Part shown: piece by piece, positions 10,244-19,721 of the stretch | Layout: each line of letters begins with the position of its first letter | Numbering within the stretch: position 1 is the stretch's first letter | Source: Nageia nagi | Lineage: Eukaryota > Pinophyta | Length of the DNA: 64,000 bases | NCBI GenBank assembly: GCA_050084985.1 | Contig: JBITNC010000001.1 | Span: forward strand, 10,168,001-10,232,000 | Reading direction: 5' to 3' | Made by a program: the position numbers and the translations under genes | Notes under the pieces: generated by a model | Told to the model about the DNA's origin: nothing | The model's input: the letters and a program-made list of their open reading frames with translations, nothing else | Databases searched by the model: none

Positions 10244-12941
10244 TCAAACTTCACTCCCCCTTGAGGGCAACTTCACCAACCCGAGAGGATCCCTAAGCTT
10301 GCTGAACTGAGCTTCAGGAAGGGGCTTGGTGAATAAATCAGCAGAGTTTACAGTAGATGGACAATACTCCAAGTGTATGATGTCATCTAGAACCTTCTCC
10401 CTGATAAAATGGGCTTGTATTTCCACATGTTTGGTTCTCTGATGGAACACAGGATTCTTAGCCAAAGAGATAGCCGATTGATTATCTGAAGAAATAAGAG
10501 ATGGGCCATTTTGCTCATACCCAATTTCATTTAGAATATGCCTCAGCCAAATAGCTTCCTGGGCGGCAACAGACATGGCTCGATATTTGGCTTCGGTGGT
10601 AGAAAGAGTCATAGTAGGTTGCTTCTTGGAAGCCCAAGAGATAGCACCTGAACCAATGCTGAACACATATGTAGAGGTTGATTTTTTGTCATCTCTATCT
10701 CCCCCATAATCAGAATCTGAGAACCCGAAGAGAACAATCGAGGGCACTTTGGAATACTTAAGAGCAAGATCCTTTATCCCTGCCACATACCTCAAGATTT
10801 GCTTAACAGCATTGAGGTGCTCAACATATGGTTTTTTGCATGAATCGTGCCATCAGATTCACTGCAAAGGCAATATCAGGTCGAGAGATAGTCAGATACA
10901 GAAGACTACCGATCAATTGCCTATAAGCTGTAGCATCAGCCAACTGAGAATTTGAGCTCAGAGATACAACGATTCCAGGAGAAACAAGTATTGCAACATA
11001 TCTACACTCCTCCATTCCAAACTTTTGCAAGATGTCTGATATATACTTAGATTGACTAAGATAAGTACAATCTTTGTGTTGGTATACTTGCATCCCAAGA
11101 TAGTAATGCAATAGACCTAGATCAGTCATTTCAAATGTTGCCTTCAGTTTGGATATGCACTCTTGGATGATTTCAATATTATTGCCAGTTATGAGAAGAT
11201 CATCCACATAAAGGAGAATTAAGACCACGTCTTTTCCTTGATTGAGTACATAGAGATCTGAGTCAGAGAAGCACTTGGTAAAACCAATATCTGCAAAGAA
11301 TCCTAAAATTTTCTTGTACCATGCTCTAGGTGCTTGCTTAAGTCCATACAAAGACTTCTTTAGTTTGCACACAAAAGACTCTTTACCTTCTAGAATAAAT
11401 CCTTCTGGTTGATTCATGTAGATTTCTACATCCAATTCACCATTGAGAAATGCACTCTTGACATCAAGTTGAAAAACTTTCCATCCTTGAGCTACAGAAA
11501 GAGCAAGGATTATCCTAACAGTAGGCATCTTGGCCACATGAGCAAAGGTTTCCTCATAATCAATACCATATTTCTGAGCGAATCCTTTGACCACTAACCT
11601 TGCTTTGTATTTGTCAATTTCTCCATCAGAATTGTACTTGACCTTGTATATCCATTTATTTCCAATCACATTTTTCTCATTGGTATAAGGAACCAAATCC
11701 CAAGTTTCATTTTTCATGAGCGCCTCATACTCAACTTTCATAGCTTCCATCCAACACTCTTGCTTGGAAGCTTCTTTGAAGGTTGATGGCTCATTCGTAT
11801 TATCAATTTTGGCAAATAAAGATTTATTCAAGGTCATACTCCTTGTAATTCTCTGAGCTGGAGAATTTTGCTCTTGTGGTGACTTCCCTACATTATCATC
11901 CAACCAGTTAGGTGCAGGTGAAGAATCATCTGAATCAGACACCTCAGCATGAGAAGTCATATCCTCAGGAAGTTCATTGAACTTGACATCCCTAGAAATA
12001 AAGACTATTTTATGGGATGAGGAGTAGAGCCTGTAACCTCTATGCTGATTATCATACCCCACAAAGATGCATTTTTTTGATCTTTTATCCAACTTCTTTC
12101 TTTTCTCTGAGGTAATGAAGGTAAATGCATCACAACCGAAGACCCTAAAGTGTGAGATGTTAGGTTTCTTTCCTTTCCATGCTTCATACGAAGTTTTACC
12201 TTCAACTGCTTTAGTAGGACACCTATTTAGGGTGTGAATAGCAGTGTGAACAGCTTCACCTCAGAAGAAACTAGGAAGGTTACCCAACATGCACCTTGCC
12301 ATTTCCATAATGGTTCGATTCTTCCTTTCAGCAACTCCATTTTGTTGAGGGGTGTAAGGGATTGTGAATTGCCGCTTGATCCCATGTTTAACACAATAGT
12401 CGTTAAACTCATTACTATTATACTCACCCCCATTATCAGATCTCAGCATCTTGATCTTAAAATCAGTTTGATTTTCAATAAGAGCCTTGAAGTCTTTACA
12501 CCTGTCAAAAGTTTAATCCTTGTGCTCAAGTAGATAACCAAATGTCATCCTGCTAAAGTCATCAATGAAGGTCAGAACATAAGAAGCTCCCCCTAGAGAC
12601 TTAGTCTAAAATGGACCCATCAAATCTGAATGCACAAGCTAAAGAGGACAAGTAGCCCGAGTTGCCTTATCTTTTTCAAACTTTTGCCTATTCATCTTTC
12701 CTAGAATGCACCTTTCATAGAGACCAATTGTGGGTGAAATATTAGGTAAACCTTCCATAAGTTCTTGATTTTACATATCTTGAATACTCTTGTGGTTAAG
12801 GTGCCCTAATCATTGATGCCAAAGATTACCCTTTGAACAAACATTTGCAGCAAGATAGATCTTTGAAGGAACTTGATCCACAATATAAAGGTCATCCTTT
12901 ACTGATCCTTTCATCAAGGTGGCAAGTCCTTTCTTAACATA
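10244..12941 (-). pseudogene. copia A pol (integrase, RT, RNase H), six stops and one frameshift
   Basis: This continues the gag-protease frame. In-frame stops lie at 12810-12812, 12771-12773, 12639-12641, 12606-12608, 12513-12515 and 12261-12263; the one ending gag-PR is at 12942-12944. Integrase shows LRSDNGGEY and NGVAERKNR near 12300-12450. RT is open from about 12092, with [34 protein letters not shown] and YVDD at 11199-11210. A one-base gain in a T6 run (10832-10837, plus strand) shifts the frame. RNase H then reads on to 10244 with SDNQSAIS and LFTKPLPEAQF, although the usual TEAEY is TEAKY here. RT is intact as a block, whereas integrase is shattered. Confidence 0.9.
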
Positions 12942-14162
12942 CTAGGAGTGTGAGGTAAACTCAAATGAGTATCCTTTCCTTGTAATCTGAATTACGGAGA
13001 TAAGATTCATCCTTAGTTTAGGCACATAAAAGGCATTATCAAGAACCTTTCCATGAATCTTCACACTCCCTATTCCTTGAACATCAAGGATTGAATTATC
13101 ACCTATCACAATTGCATCCTTCTTGTACTTATGAAAGTTTTCAAACTTATCCTTTTCATAACACATGTGATTAGTGCATCCTGAATCAACAATCCAATCA
13201 TTTGAAATAGTTTGAGTCACTGAGTAGTAGGCAACAGTAGCAGCATGCTTGTTCTTCTTTTTATGATTGAAATTTTTCACATTTGCATTTCCCTTACCTT
13301 TTTCAGCAAATTTCTTTTTGCGAAAATCATACTCTTTGTGCCCAAAGATGCCACAAAAGTTACAATTTCCATCAAACTTTTCCTTAGGTGTTGGCTTGCT
13401 TGATCCAGCTTTGTCATTCCTTTGCTTAAAGTTGCCATTATTGTTGCCCTTTTTCTCATGCTTCCTGAAGGTAGATGAGGATTTGTTATCTTTGGATTTA
13501 TAATGATTGAACTTCTTCTTGAAAGGAGTTTTGGTTGCTCCTAGAGCAATGTTATTGTCCTTTGGAGAAAAGTTCAACATTTTCTTATTCAAAGTTTCCT
13601 CATGCTTCAGAAGGAGTCTAGAAAGGTTATCAAGAGAGATGACATCTTCTTCATCATCGAGCCTAGTTTCCATAACCGTGACAAAGTTACTGAACTTTGT
13701 AGAAATGCTTTGAAGAATGATGAAGACCATGAACTCATCATTGATCCAGTTGCACCCACAGCCAACCAGTTGTGTCCTAAGGTCAATGATTTTGTTCAAG
13801 TAAATAGAAGCACTTTCATCTTCACCTTCACGATATTGCAACAAATTTTGTAAAATAATGAACCTCCTTGAAAATTTTGACCCAAGGTAAATTTTCTTCA
13901 GCCTATCCCAAGTTTCCTTTGCTGATGTTGAAGAAGAGATCATGAGAAGTATGTCATCTAAAACTACACGATAAATCATTGAAGTTGCTAACTCATTCTT
14001 TGAGTTGTAGATTTCAAGAGCCTTCTCATCTGTAGGAGCAACCAAGTCTTCATTAACTATCTGCCACAGCTTCCTTGCTTGTAACTCAGCTTTCATACGA
14101 GGTTCCCATATGTCGAAGTTGGAACCATCGAGTATATGCTTGGGTATGAAGGTTTCAACCAT
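12942..14162 (-). pseudogene. copia A gag and protease, ending at a premature stop
   Basis: The start is taken at the ATG complementing 14160-14162 (MVETFIPKHILDGSNF). It lies three bases after a likely splice acceptor and aligns with the start in copia B. The frame is open further upstream for eight codons, but that part is intronic. The N-terminal half is a UBN2-type copia Gag (DGSNFDIW, WDRLKKIYLG, LLQYREGEDESASIYLNKI). A basic Asn/Lys-rich segment and a zinc knuckle follow (CNFCGIFGHKEYDF); its final Cys is replaced by Phe. The protease motif WIVDSGCTNHM lies near the end, and about 80 residues later the frame meets TAG at 12942-12944. Gag itself is complete, so this copy could still make Gag-like protein with a weakened RNA-binding knuckle. 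Confidence 0.88.
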
Positions 14163-14326
14163 TGCTACACAAAAGTAAATAAGCAAGAAGAATGAATAAA
14201 TTTCTACAATTTACCATCTATACAATCAAACATTGATAAGTAAACATGTCCCACATGTGCAAACTTATAAACCAAGATCCGTAGAAGGATAAAGTTGAGG
14301 TTGTTTTCTTGTATAGAATTAGGCCT

Positions 14327-14458
14327 TCACCTGGATGCCCACAAAGTGGAGCCCAAGTACCACCAGTCCTCAACCAGTTCACCTTGGTCAGTAATATACT
14401 CTCTCAAGGAGAAGTACCAACTATTTTCCAAGGATCCGACGTATCTTGGATCGGCCAT
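14327..14458 (-). CDS. 43-codon open frame in the copia A leader
   Basis: It starts MADPRYVGSLENSWYF, contains EDWWYLGSTLW and ends before TGA at 14327-14329. The same block exists in copia B (about 41830-41970) and copia C (about 57960-58110), where stop codons replace several tryptophans. It is rich in aromatic residues and has no recognised domain. It could be a short upstream frame or part of a captured exon. It lies inside the proposed leader intron. Confidence 0.3.
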   Translation of the reverse strand: MADPRYVGSLENSWYFSLREYITDQGELVEDWWYLGSTLWASR

Positions 14459-14949
14459 TTTAATTATCTTGTTTAAGGTTTTCAAGTTTTCCTCCTAGGT
14501 TATCAGGATAATCCCTGAATGGATGTGTGGACATGTGGTATCACTACACACATGCCTGTCCACCTAATAGAGTTATGTCCAATCCAACAGAGGTCTTAGA
14601 GGTAATTAAGATAGATTTACCACCACTTGGATATTTAGACTAAAAGGCTCCAGTCTACCCTGTCCTCCCCTCGTGGATCCCCAAACAAGTCATGTTGTGG
14701 AAAAGTACGTGCGGATGTGTTCATTTTAGGGGTTACTTTCAATATTTTGCGTTTTGCAAGTATAAAGCAATTATGCAAAAATATAAAGTAAAGTAAAAAA
14801 ATACATCATCCACAAGAACTTGAAATATAAGAGTCCAATGGGTTTTGTACTAACCCCTAAAGGACATTTTTACATTTTGCATACTTGCTCAAGTTCATAA
14901 ATTCATTCAACACTTTAATGAATTTAAAAGGGCTAAGTCCTACTTAGCA

Positions 14950-15088
14950 TTAATCCATAACTTAAAATTAAACATGCATTATTCCATAACTTAAAATTAA
15001 ACATGCATTATTCCATAACTTAAAATTAAACATGCATTATTCCATAACTTAAAATTAAACATGCATTATTCCATAACTTAAAATTAAA
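14950..15088. repeat. 29-bp tandem repeat, about 4.5 units
   Basis: The unit CATTATTCCATAACTTAAAA plus TTAAACATG recurs almost perfectly. It lies in the leader intron of copia A, in a region where B and C also carry many ATGCATGC and TTAAGT motifs. Confidence 0.9.
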
Positions 15089-15894
15089 AAAAAAATTAAG
15101 TACTAAGCATGCTTTATTCCTCACAAAAGAATAAGAGGCATGCATTACAAATTTAGCATGCAAGATCTAGATAAAATTTTAAGTAAAAAAAAAAAATATA
15201 CAAATTCCCTCTTTTTTTTTTACTTAAAGTTTTATCCCTAAAACTTGTATGCTAAAAAAAATTGTCTTTTAAGTATGCATTTTCATAGGTTACCTTTGTA
15301 AAAAAAAGGTTTTAAGTAAAAATAATAAAAAATTCCTCTCCCTATTGTTTTACTTAAAAGAATTTTAAATAAGATGCTTTTTAAAAACAAATGCTAAGAG
15401 ATTGATAATCTAGAAATTGCATGTGCACCTTAGTAAATTAAAACTCAACAATGAGTAAAACATTAAAAATATTCTAAGCATATTTTTTTTTAAAAAAGTA
15501 AGCAAAGTTTGACTTTTTAAAAAAATAGTATTTTTACCATTATTGTAGAAATAAGCTAAAAATATTCACTACTTTCCAAGTCTGCAAGAATTAAATGGAA
15601 AAAGAGAAGACCCATACCCCTACTACATGCATATTTAATGCTACTTTTACCTCAAGCACTCCAAGTCAAAAAATAAATGCTTTTAGGTAAAATAGTGATG
15701 GCTATCCTTCCCTTACCAAGAAGGAGAATACGTTGCTTGTGCAGGAGCATAGAATAAAGGTGAAATTAAATGCAACATGAAGGAGGTCAGGAGGTGTAGG
15801 TAGAGGGCCACGAAGGGAAGGAGGCCAAGCAACGTGAGTGGAGGGCTGCAAGAAGTGAGAGGTCCATTTTGAGGGACTGTGAGGTGAGTGGCAA

Positions 15895-16211
15895 CCAAGA
15901 ATTCAGTGATGATCAGGCTTCAATCCATCACGAACATTCGGCAATGCACGACCGAGCAAGACAGACATAGCATAATCCAAATACGAGTCTGTAGCCTCCT
16001 TGTGAAGCTCCACACCTTTGGGAATAAATTCAGAGGGTGGGCACTCCTTAGCCATAGTTGCCACTGTCGAGAATGAGAATGAGGCTGAGGATACAAAGGA
16101 AAATGATATGGCACCTGCTGCCATCAAGGGACCTTTTCGGTTTCCATTTCCATTCGTATTAGCATTTGCAGAGCATCTTTATTTTTCGTCTGAACGGGAT
16201 TTGGCTGCCAT
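15895..16211 (-). pseudogene. gyrA: captured fragment of DNA gyrase subunit A (plastid/mitochondrial type)
   Basis: The minus frame reads [20 protein letters not shown], then [12 protein letters not shown], the conserved N-terminal block of GyrA just before the breakage-reunion domain. Two codons later it shows His and then TGA (15903-15905), exactly where the family has the invariant Arg-Arg; both changes fit CpG decay. The frame continues as Ile-Leu and then stops matching. Upstream, a Ser/Phe/Ala-rich stretch ([20 protein letters not shown]) could be transit-peptide coding, with a TAA further up. In plants GyrA is nuclear-encoded and works with GyrB in organelles. Here only about 36 codons are clearly homologous. 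It lies in sense orientation between the copia A primer site and gag, in a GC-richer block (about 15700-16560), so it is captured cargo and not a working gene. Confidence 0.88.
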
Positions 16212-16278
16212 GGAAATGTGAGAAGTGGTGCAAGGGAGATGGAGATATGGAGGAGGCAGGAAGTAGTGCACTGTGTGA

Positions 16279-16545
16279 TCAGGAAGCGAAGAGGACGTTG
16301 CCATTAGAGATTCTGAGGAAGGAGGCTAAACCCTGAACCCTTATGGCTACCTCCACGCCTAGATTTTGGTATTGCTGCAAAATCTTATGGGGAAGGAAGG
16401 AAAGTTCACCGTGGTGCGTTTGGTGATGGGAGCGACGTTGCCTGGGTTGGATATTATTCGACCATTGTAGTCCATAAGACTGCATTTCGGTGAGGCATTC
16501 TGTCAAATAATTTGCAGACCCTTCCAATGTATCTATTTTGTGCAT
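16279..16545 (-). other. GC-richer block next to the gyrase fragment, possible more cargo
   Basis: An 88-codon open frame (MHKIDTLEGSANYLTECL start) has no recognised similarity. It lies upstream of the gyrase block in the same orientation and could be 5' UTR or first-exon sequence brought in with it. Its right end (16490-16570) matches one unit of the ~93-bp repeat found at 32503-32830. Confidence 0.35.
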
Positions 16546-17158
16546 ATCCTTCGAGCATTGCAGTCCATTTTTATATTTATCCTTTATGGATGTCTTTATA
16601 TTTCAAAAAATGATAGCTCCTATTTGTGTTTTGATTTTTAAGATAATTTACTTAATATATTGCATAATAAAATGCATTTCCCTCTTTTTGAAAAAAATGT
16701 AAAGAATACATATATTGCAACAAGAAATAAACATATATATTGCAATAATATTTTTATCCTTTTTGTATATACAAAAAAAATGTATATAAAAAAAATTGTA
16801 ATTGGAAATTTTCTAATATTTCTACACTAAGATTTAGTGTAAAATAAAAAATACAAATTTTCACAAAATTTCATGAGCAAAGTGTATAGTAAATGTTCAC
16901 AAATATATTATTGCTACTTTTAAGTAATTTTTACCCAAAAATTGCAACTAACAAAATGCATGTTAGTATATAAAATATTTGCATAGCAACAAAATAATAC
17001 ACAATTCTTCAAGGAAAATTGCAACAATATAAAAAGGACATTAGTATAAAAAAAATAGGAGATTATACCTTGAAATAGTTTTACCTCACAAAAGAATATG
17101 GAAGTAAGAATGGGATGAGCCTTTGAAAAAAAATCTTGAAGAGGAGCCTTCACACCAA

Positions 17159-17170
17159 GCTCTGAAACCA
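17159..17170 (-). other. primer binding site of copia A
   Basis: The minus strand reads TGGTTTCAGAGC, two bases after the 5' LTR. It differs by one base from the initiator-Met tRNA complement TGGTATCAGAGC. Confidence 0.85.
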
Positions 17171-17172
17171 AT

Positions 17173-17662
17173 TGAAGGAATTAGATCTACACTAATCCTC
17201 AAGGTCCAAGACTATAGGAAACTCAATCATTCAACATCTACAAGCTAATAACACCATTCACACAAGATAACACAAATATAATGTGGTTCCTCCCTCCTTG
17301 GGAGTACATCCACAACTAGATCTCAATTCTCAAACTATGCACCCTCTTACTACAATTCCTTTCTCTCCTACACAAACTAGTAGAGTAATCTTACTCAAAA
17401 ACTAAGTGCTATTACAAGAGGAGAGGCCCTCTATTTATAGCATGAGAGCACCTCCCTAACCTCCCTTTAACCCAAGGGTAAGGTTAGGGTTACAATAAAT
17501 ACATTACCTAACTTTAACCTACCAACTAACCACATGGTAAGGTCAAAGGTTACATAATAAAGAATTCAATTAATCCCTTAAGGTATCTAAATATCCTTTA
17601 AGTGATTAATTGAATTTACAAGGAGTTTAGATATTCACAATATTTCATTACAAATTCTAACA
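17173..17662 (-). repeat. 5' LTR of copia A, 490 bp, with promoter
   Basis: It is identical to 8984-9473 except for one base by eye. A TATAAATAG box (minus strand, about 17431-17439) is the likely promoter, and transcription would proceed to the left into the leader. Confidence 0.93.
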
Positions 17663-18016
17663 AGTGTGAGTCTTATCATCAATATTTATACTCATAGTCA
17701 AGTTCCTATAATTGGTGTGAATATCACCCAATTCAAATAGGCATTTTATGTCCAAAATAATATGAGGATGCCCATCAAGTGAATACACATATAAATTCTC
17801 CCTTACTATGTATCTTTGCAATCTCACCCCAAATCTTTCCATGATTTGGTCCACCAATGTGAGTTTTCCATTGGTATTGGAAACTCTAAATCCTTCAAAT
17901 CCTTTAGTTTTGAGGCCTTTCTTTTCCATAAAGCCTCCATCAATGAAATTATGAGTAGCACCATGATATATTAGGATCATTACCTCTTTCCCACTTGCTT
18001 GTCTAATTACCTTCAT
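17663..18016 (-). pseudogene. gypsy retropepsin fragment
   Basis: The frame shows HGATHNFIDGGFMEKKGLKT, the signature of plant gypsy proteases, whose catalytic DSG is changed to Tyr-His-Gly here. NLYVYSLDGHPHIILDIKCL and HTNYRNLTMS follow, matching the flap and C-terminal half of the family. It runs into the copia A insertion at DDKTHT and resumes at 8978. Loss of the catalytic Asp makes it inactive. Confidence 0.85.
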
Positions 18017-18349
18017 GGTGAGGTACTTCTTTTTTCTCCATTAAGTGAAGCAATCATACTCCCAAGAAATGCCTTCGATTTGGGTATTTCAGTATGCTCT
18101 AACATGTCTACACCAAGCTCTAAATTTGACCCTCATCCTTTTTAGATATAAAATTAATGTAATGCACATTTCCTTTACCTTGAAAATGATGTCCTAGCTC
18201 CCATGGCTTTTTGTAGTGAAAATATTTACCTTCTTCCCTTAGCTTTCTCCTAGTGGCTACATCCATCTAGACCGTATAGGGAGTGGGGAATGGTTTGAAT
18301 TTTTTGGTTCCCTCTTTCTCTTCTATTAGTTTCCTCATTACCTACCTCT

Positions 18350-18860
18350 TGTACATTTGTGCACCTTTCATGGTGGTCATAGTAGGCTCCAAATCATAAG
18401 CTTCCCTAATTACATCATCAAGGGTTTTTGGCCTTAATATCTTCACCATTCCTTGTAAGGGCTCCATCAATCTCTCTACAAAGATGAAGCTCAACCTTTC
18501 CTACAAAAATATTATGGATCATTACTACTATATTTTGGAATTTTGAAATGAAATCATCCATTTTTCCATTTTATCTTAAGGATGTAAGCTCTCTAAAATA
18601 ATCATTCACCAGTCTCCTATCAAACTCATCAAAAGAGGAGATATGAGAGTATTCTTGTTTAATTATCCCATGTTACCACCATTTGAGAGCATCTACCTCA
18701 AAATGTAATGATACAAAATGGATTGCATCTTCCTCCATCATATTCAAACTTAAAGTGAAGTATGTTTGTAGCTGATGGAGCCAAGCCCTAGCCATCATCT
18801 TCTTCCCATTATACATCAAAACCTACATTTTATTAAAAAAAAATTATAGCTCCCTTTTAT
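18350..18860 (-). pseudogene. gypsy Gag (retrotrans_gag) remnant
   Basis: Minus-strand translation gives ARAWLHQLQTYFTLSLNMME, AIHFVSLHFEVDALKWW, SSFDEFDRRLVNDYFRELTS and MDDFISKFQ. These follow in the order of the capsid domain of plant gypsy Gag. At least two stops interrupt it (after KWW and after LTSLR). The N-terminal part toward 19700 is more decayed. Confidence 0.82.
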
Positions 18861-19708
18861 CACCCCATGAATTACATTGACAGTGGGTACCATAAGAACT
18901 ACTTTCTTTCAAGCCCAAAATCTCCAAATAACTATTGAAATTCATATCCTTCCTTAATTCTAAATCTAGCATAAAATACTCTCTAAAAATTTGATTTAAT
19001 TCAAGAGGGTGTAGGACCTAGTTCTTTACCTCATTCGAATATTTCTTGGTAAACATTTGCTTGAATGGATTGATAATGATGGGCGAATCTTCTATATTTT
19101 CAACATCCTCCTCTAGGAATCTCCCTAGGAAAGGGTTAGTCCCCAACAGTGCCATATGAGAATGGGATCTCATGAATGCATGCTTCTAGTGACTCATGGA
19201 TCTATGATGAGTGGACCCTCTATCCTTCAAAGTGTGCTATCTCCTAATATTGGGCTCTCTCTCCATTCTATACTCCTCTTGGGGTTCTTCCTCCTCATCC
19301 ATAATAGAAGGTGGGGGGCTCATGATTCTTCTTAGGGCTTCTTCATTTTGAACCAAGTATCAAATTCGATTGTTTGATTATGCACCACTTCAGTCATATT
19401 CTTCATGGTTGAAAGGAGATCATTAAACTTTCTTTTTGGCAGAGATTCCCTAGCTGGTCTAGTTCTTCTCCTTCTTTTGAATAATGGGAATCTTCCTCTC
19501 CTAGTTGAATTACCTTCTTCATAGTGCTCCCCATCTTAGGTGTCCCCCATCCATGGCCTGTAATCATCATTTTGAGTGGAATTGATTAAGGTTTCTTCTT
19601 GCAACACCCCTTTCCACCTTTCTTAGTTGAAGATATTTCCCTTCTAGTGTTGGATCTGGTGTAGTAATTATTAGCTATAGGTCTCATTCATAGGTTGGCC
19701 AAATCTAA

Positions 19709-19720
19709 GCTCTAATACCA
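19709..19720 (-). other. primer binding site of the gypsy element
   Basis: The minus strand reads TGGTATTAGAGC, one base after the LTR end. It is the initiator-Met tRNA complement with one substitution. Confidence 0.8.
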
Positions 19721-19721
19721 T

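Larger units (their letters stand above)
14165..17084 (-). other. probable leader intron of copia A (2,920 nt)
   Basis: The donor TGAG^GTAAAAC (GT at 17083-17084) lies about 75 bases after the primer site. The acceptor TTTTGTGTAG^CAATGG (AG at 14165-14166) abuts the gag ATG. Copia C has the same donor (54790) and acceptor (58346), and copia B has the acceptor (42209). Splicing would place gag just after a short leader and remove the gyrase fragment, a small open frame and the AT-rich repeats. Genomic RNA must stay unspliced to be copied. Splicing itself is inferred from the sequence alone. Confidence 0.6.
8984..17662 (-). mobile_element. copia A: very young but defective Ty1/copia element carrying a gyrase A fragment
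   Basis: 490-bp LTRs at 8984-9473 and 17173-17662 differ by one base by eye (near 9178 versus 17368). The duplication AGTGT flanks it at 8979-8983 and 17663-17667. On the minus strand the order is 5' LTR, primer site, a 2.9-kb leader intron with host cargo, gag, protease, integrase, RT, RNase H, 3' repeats, purine tract and 3' LTR. Coding is broken by seven stops and one frameshift. Near-identical LTRs with such decay mean that the damage predates this insertion, so proteins from a relative probably moved it. It shares its family with copia B, copia C and the solo LTR at 24289. Confidence 0.93.

Noticed and set aside
13267-13503. Plus-strand frames over copia A gag
   Set aside because: They are antisense shadows of the well-supported gag frame.
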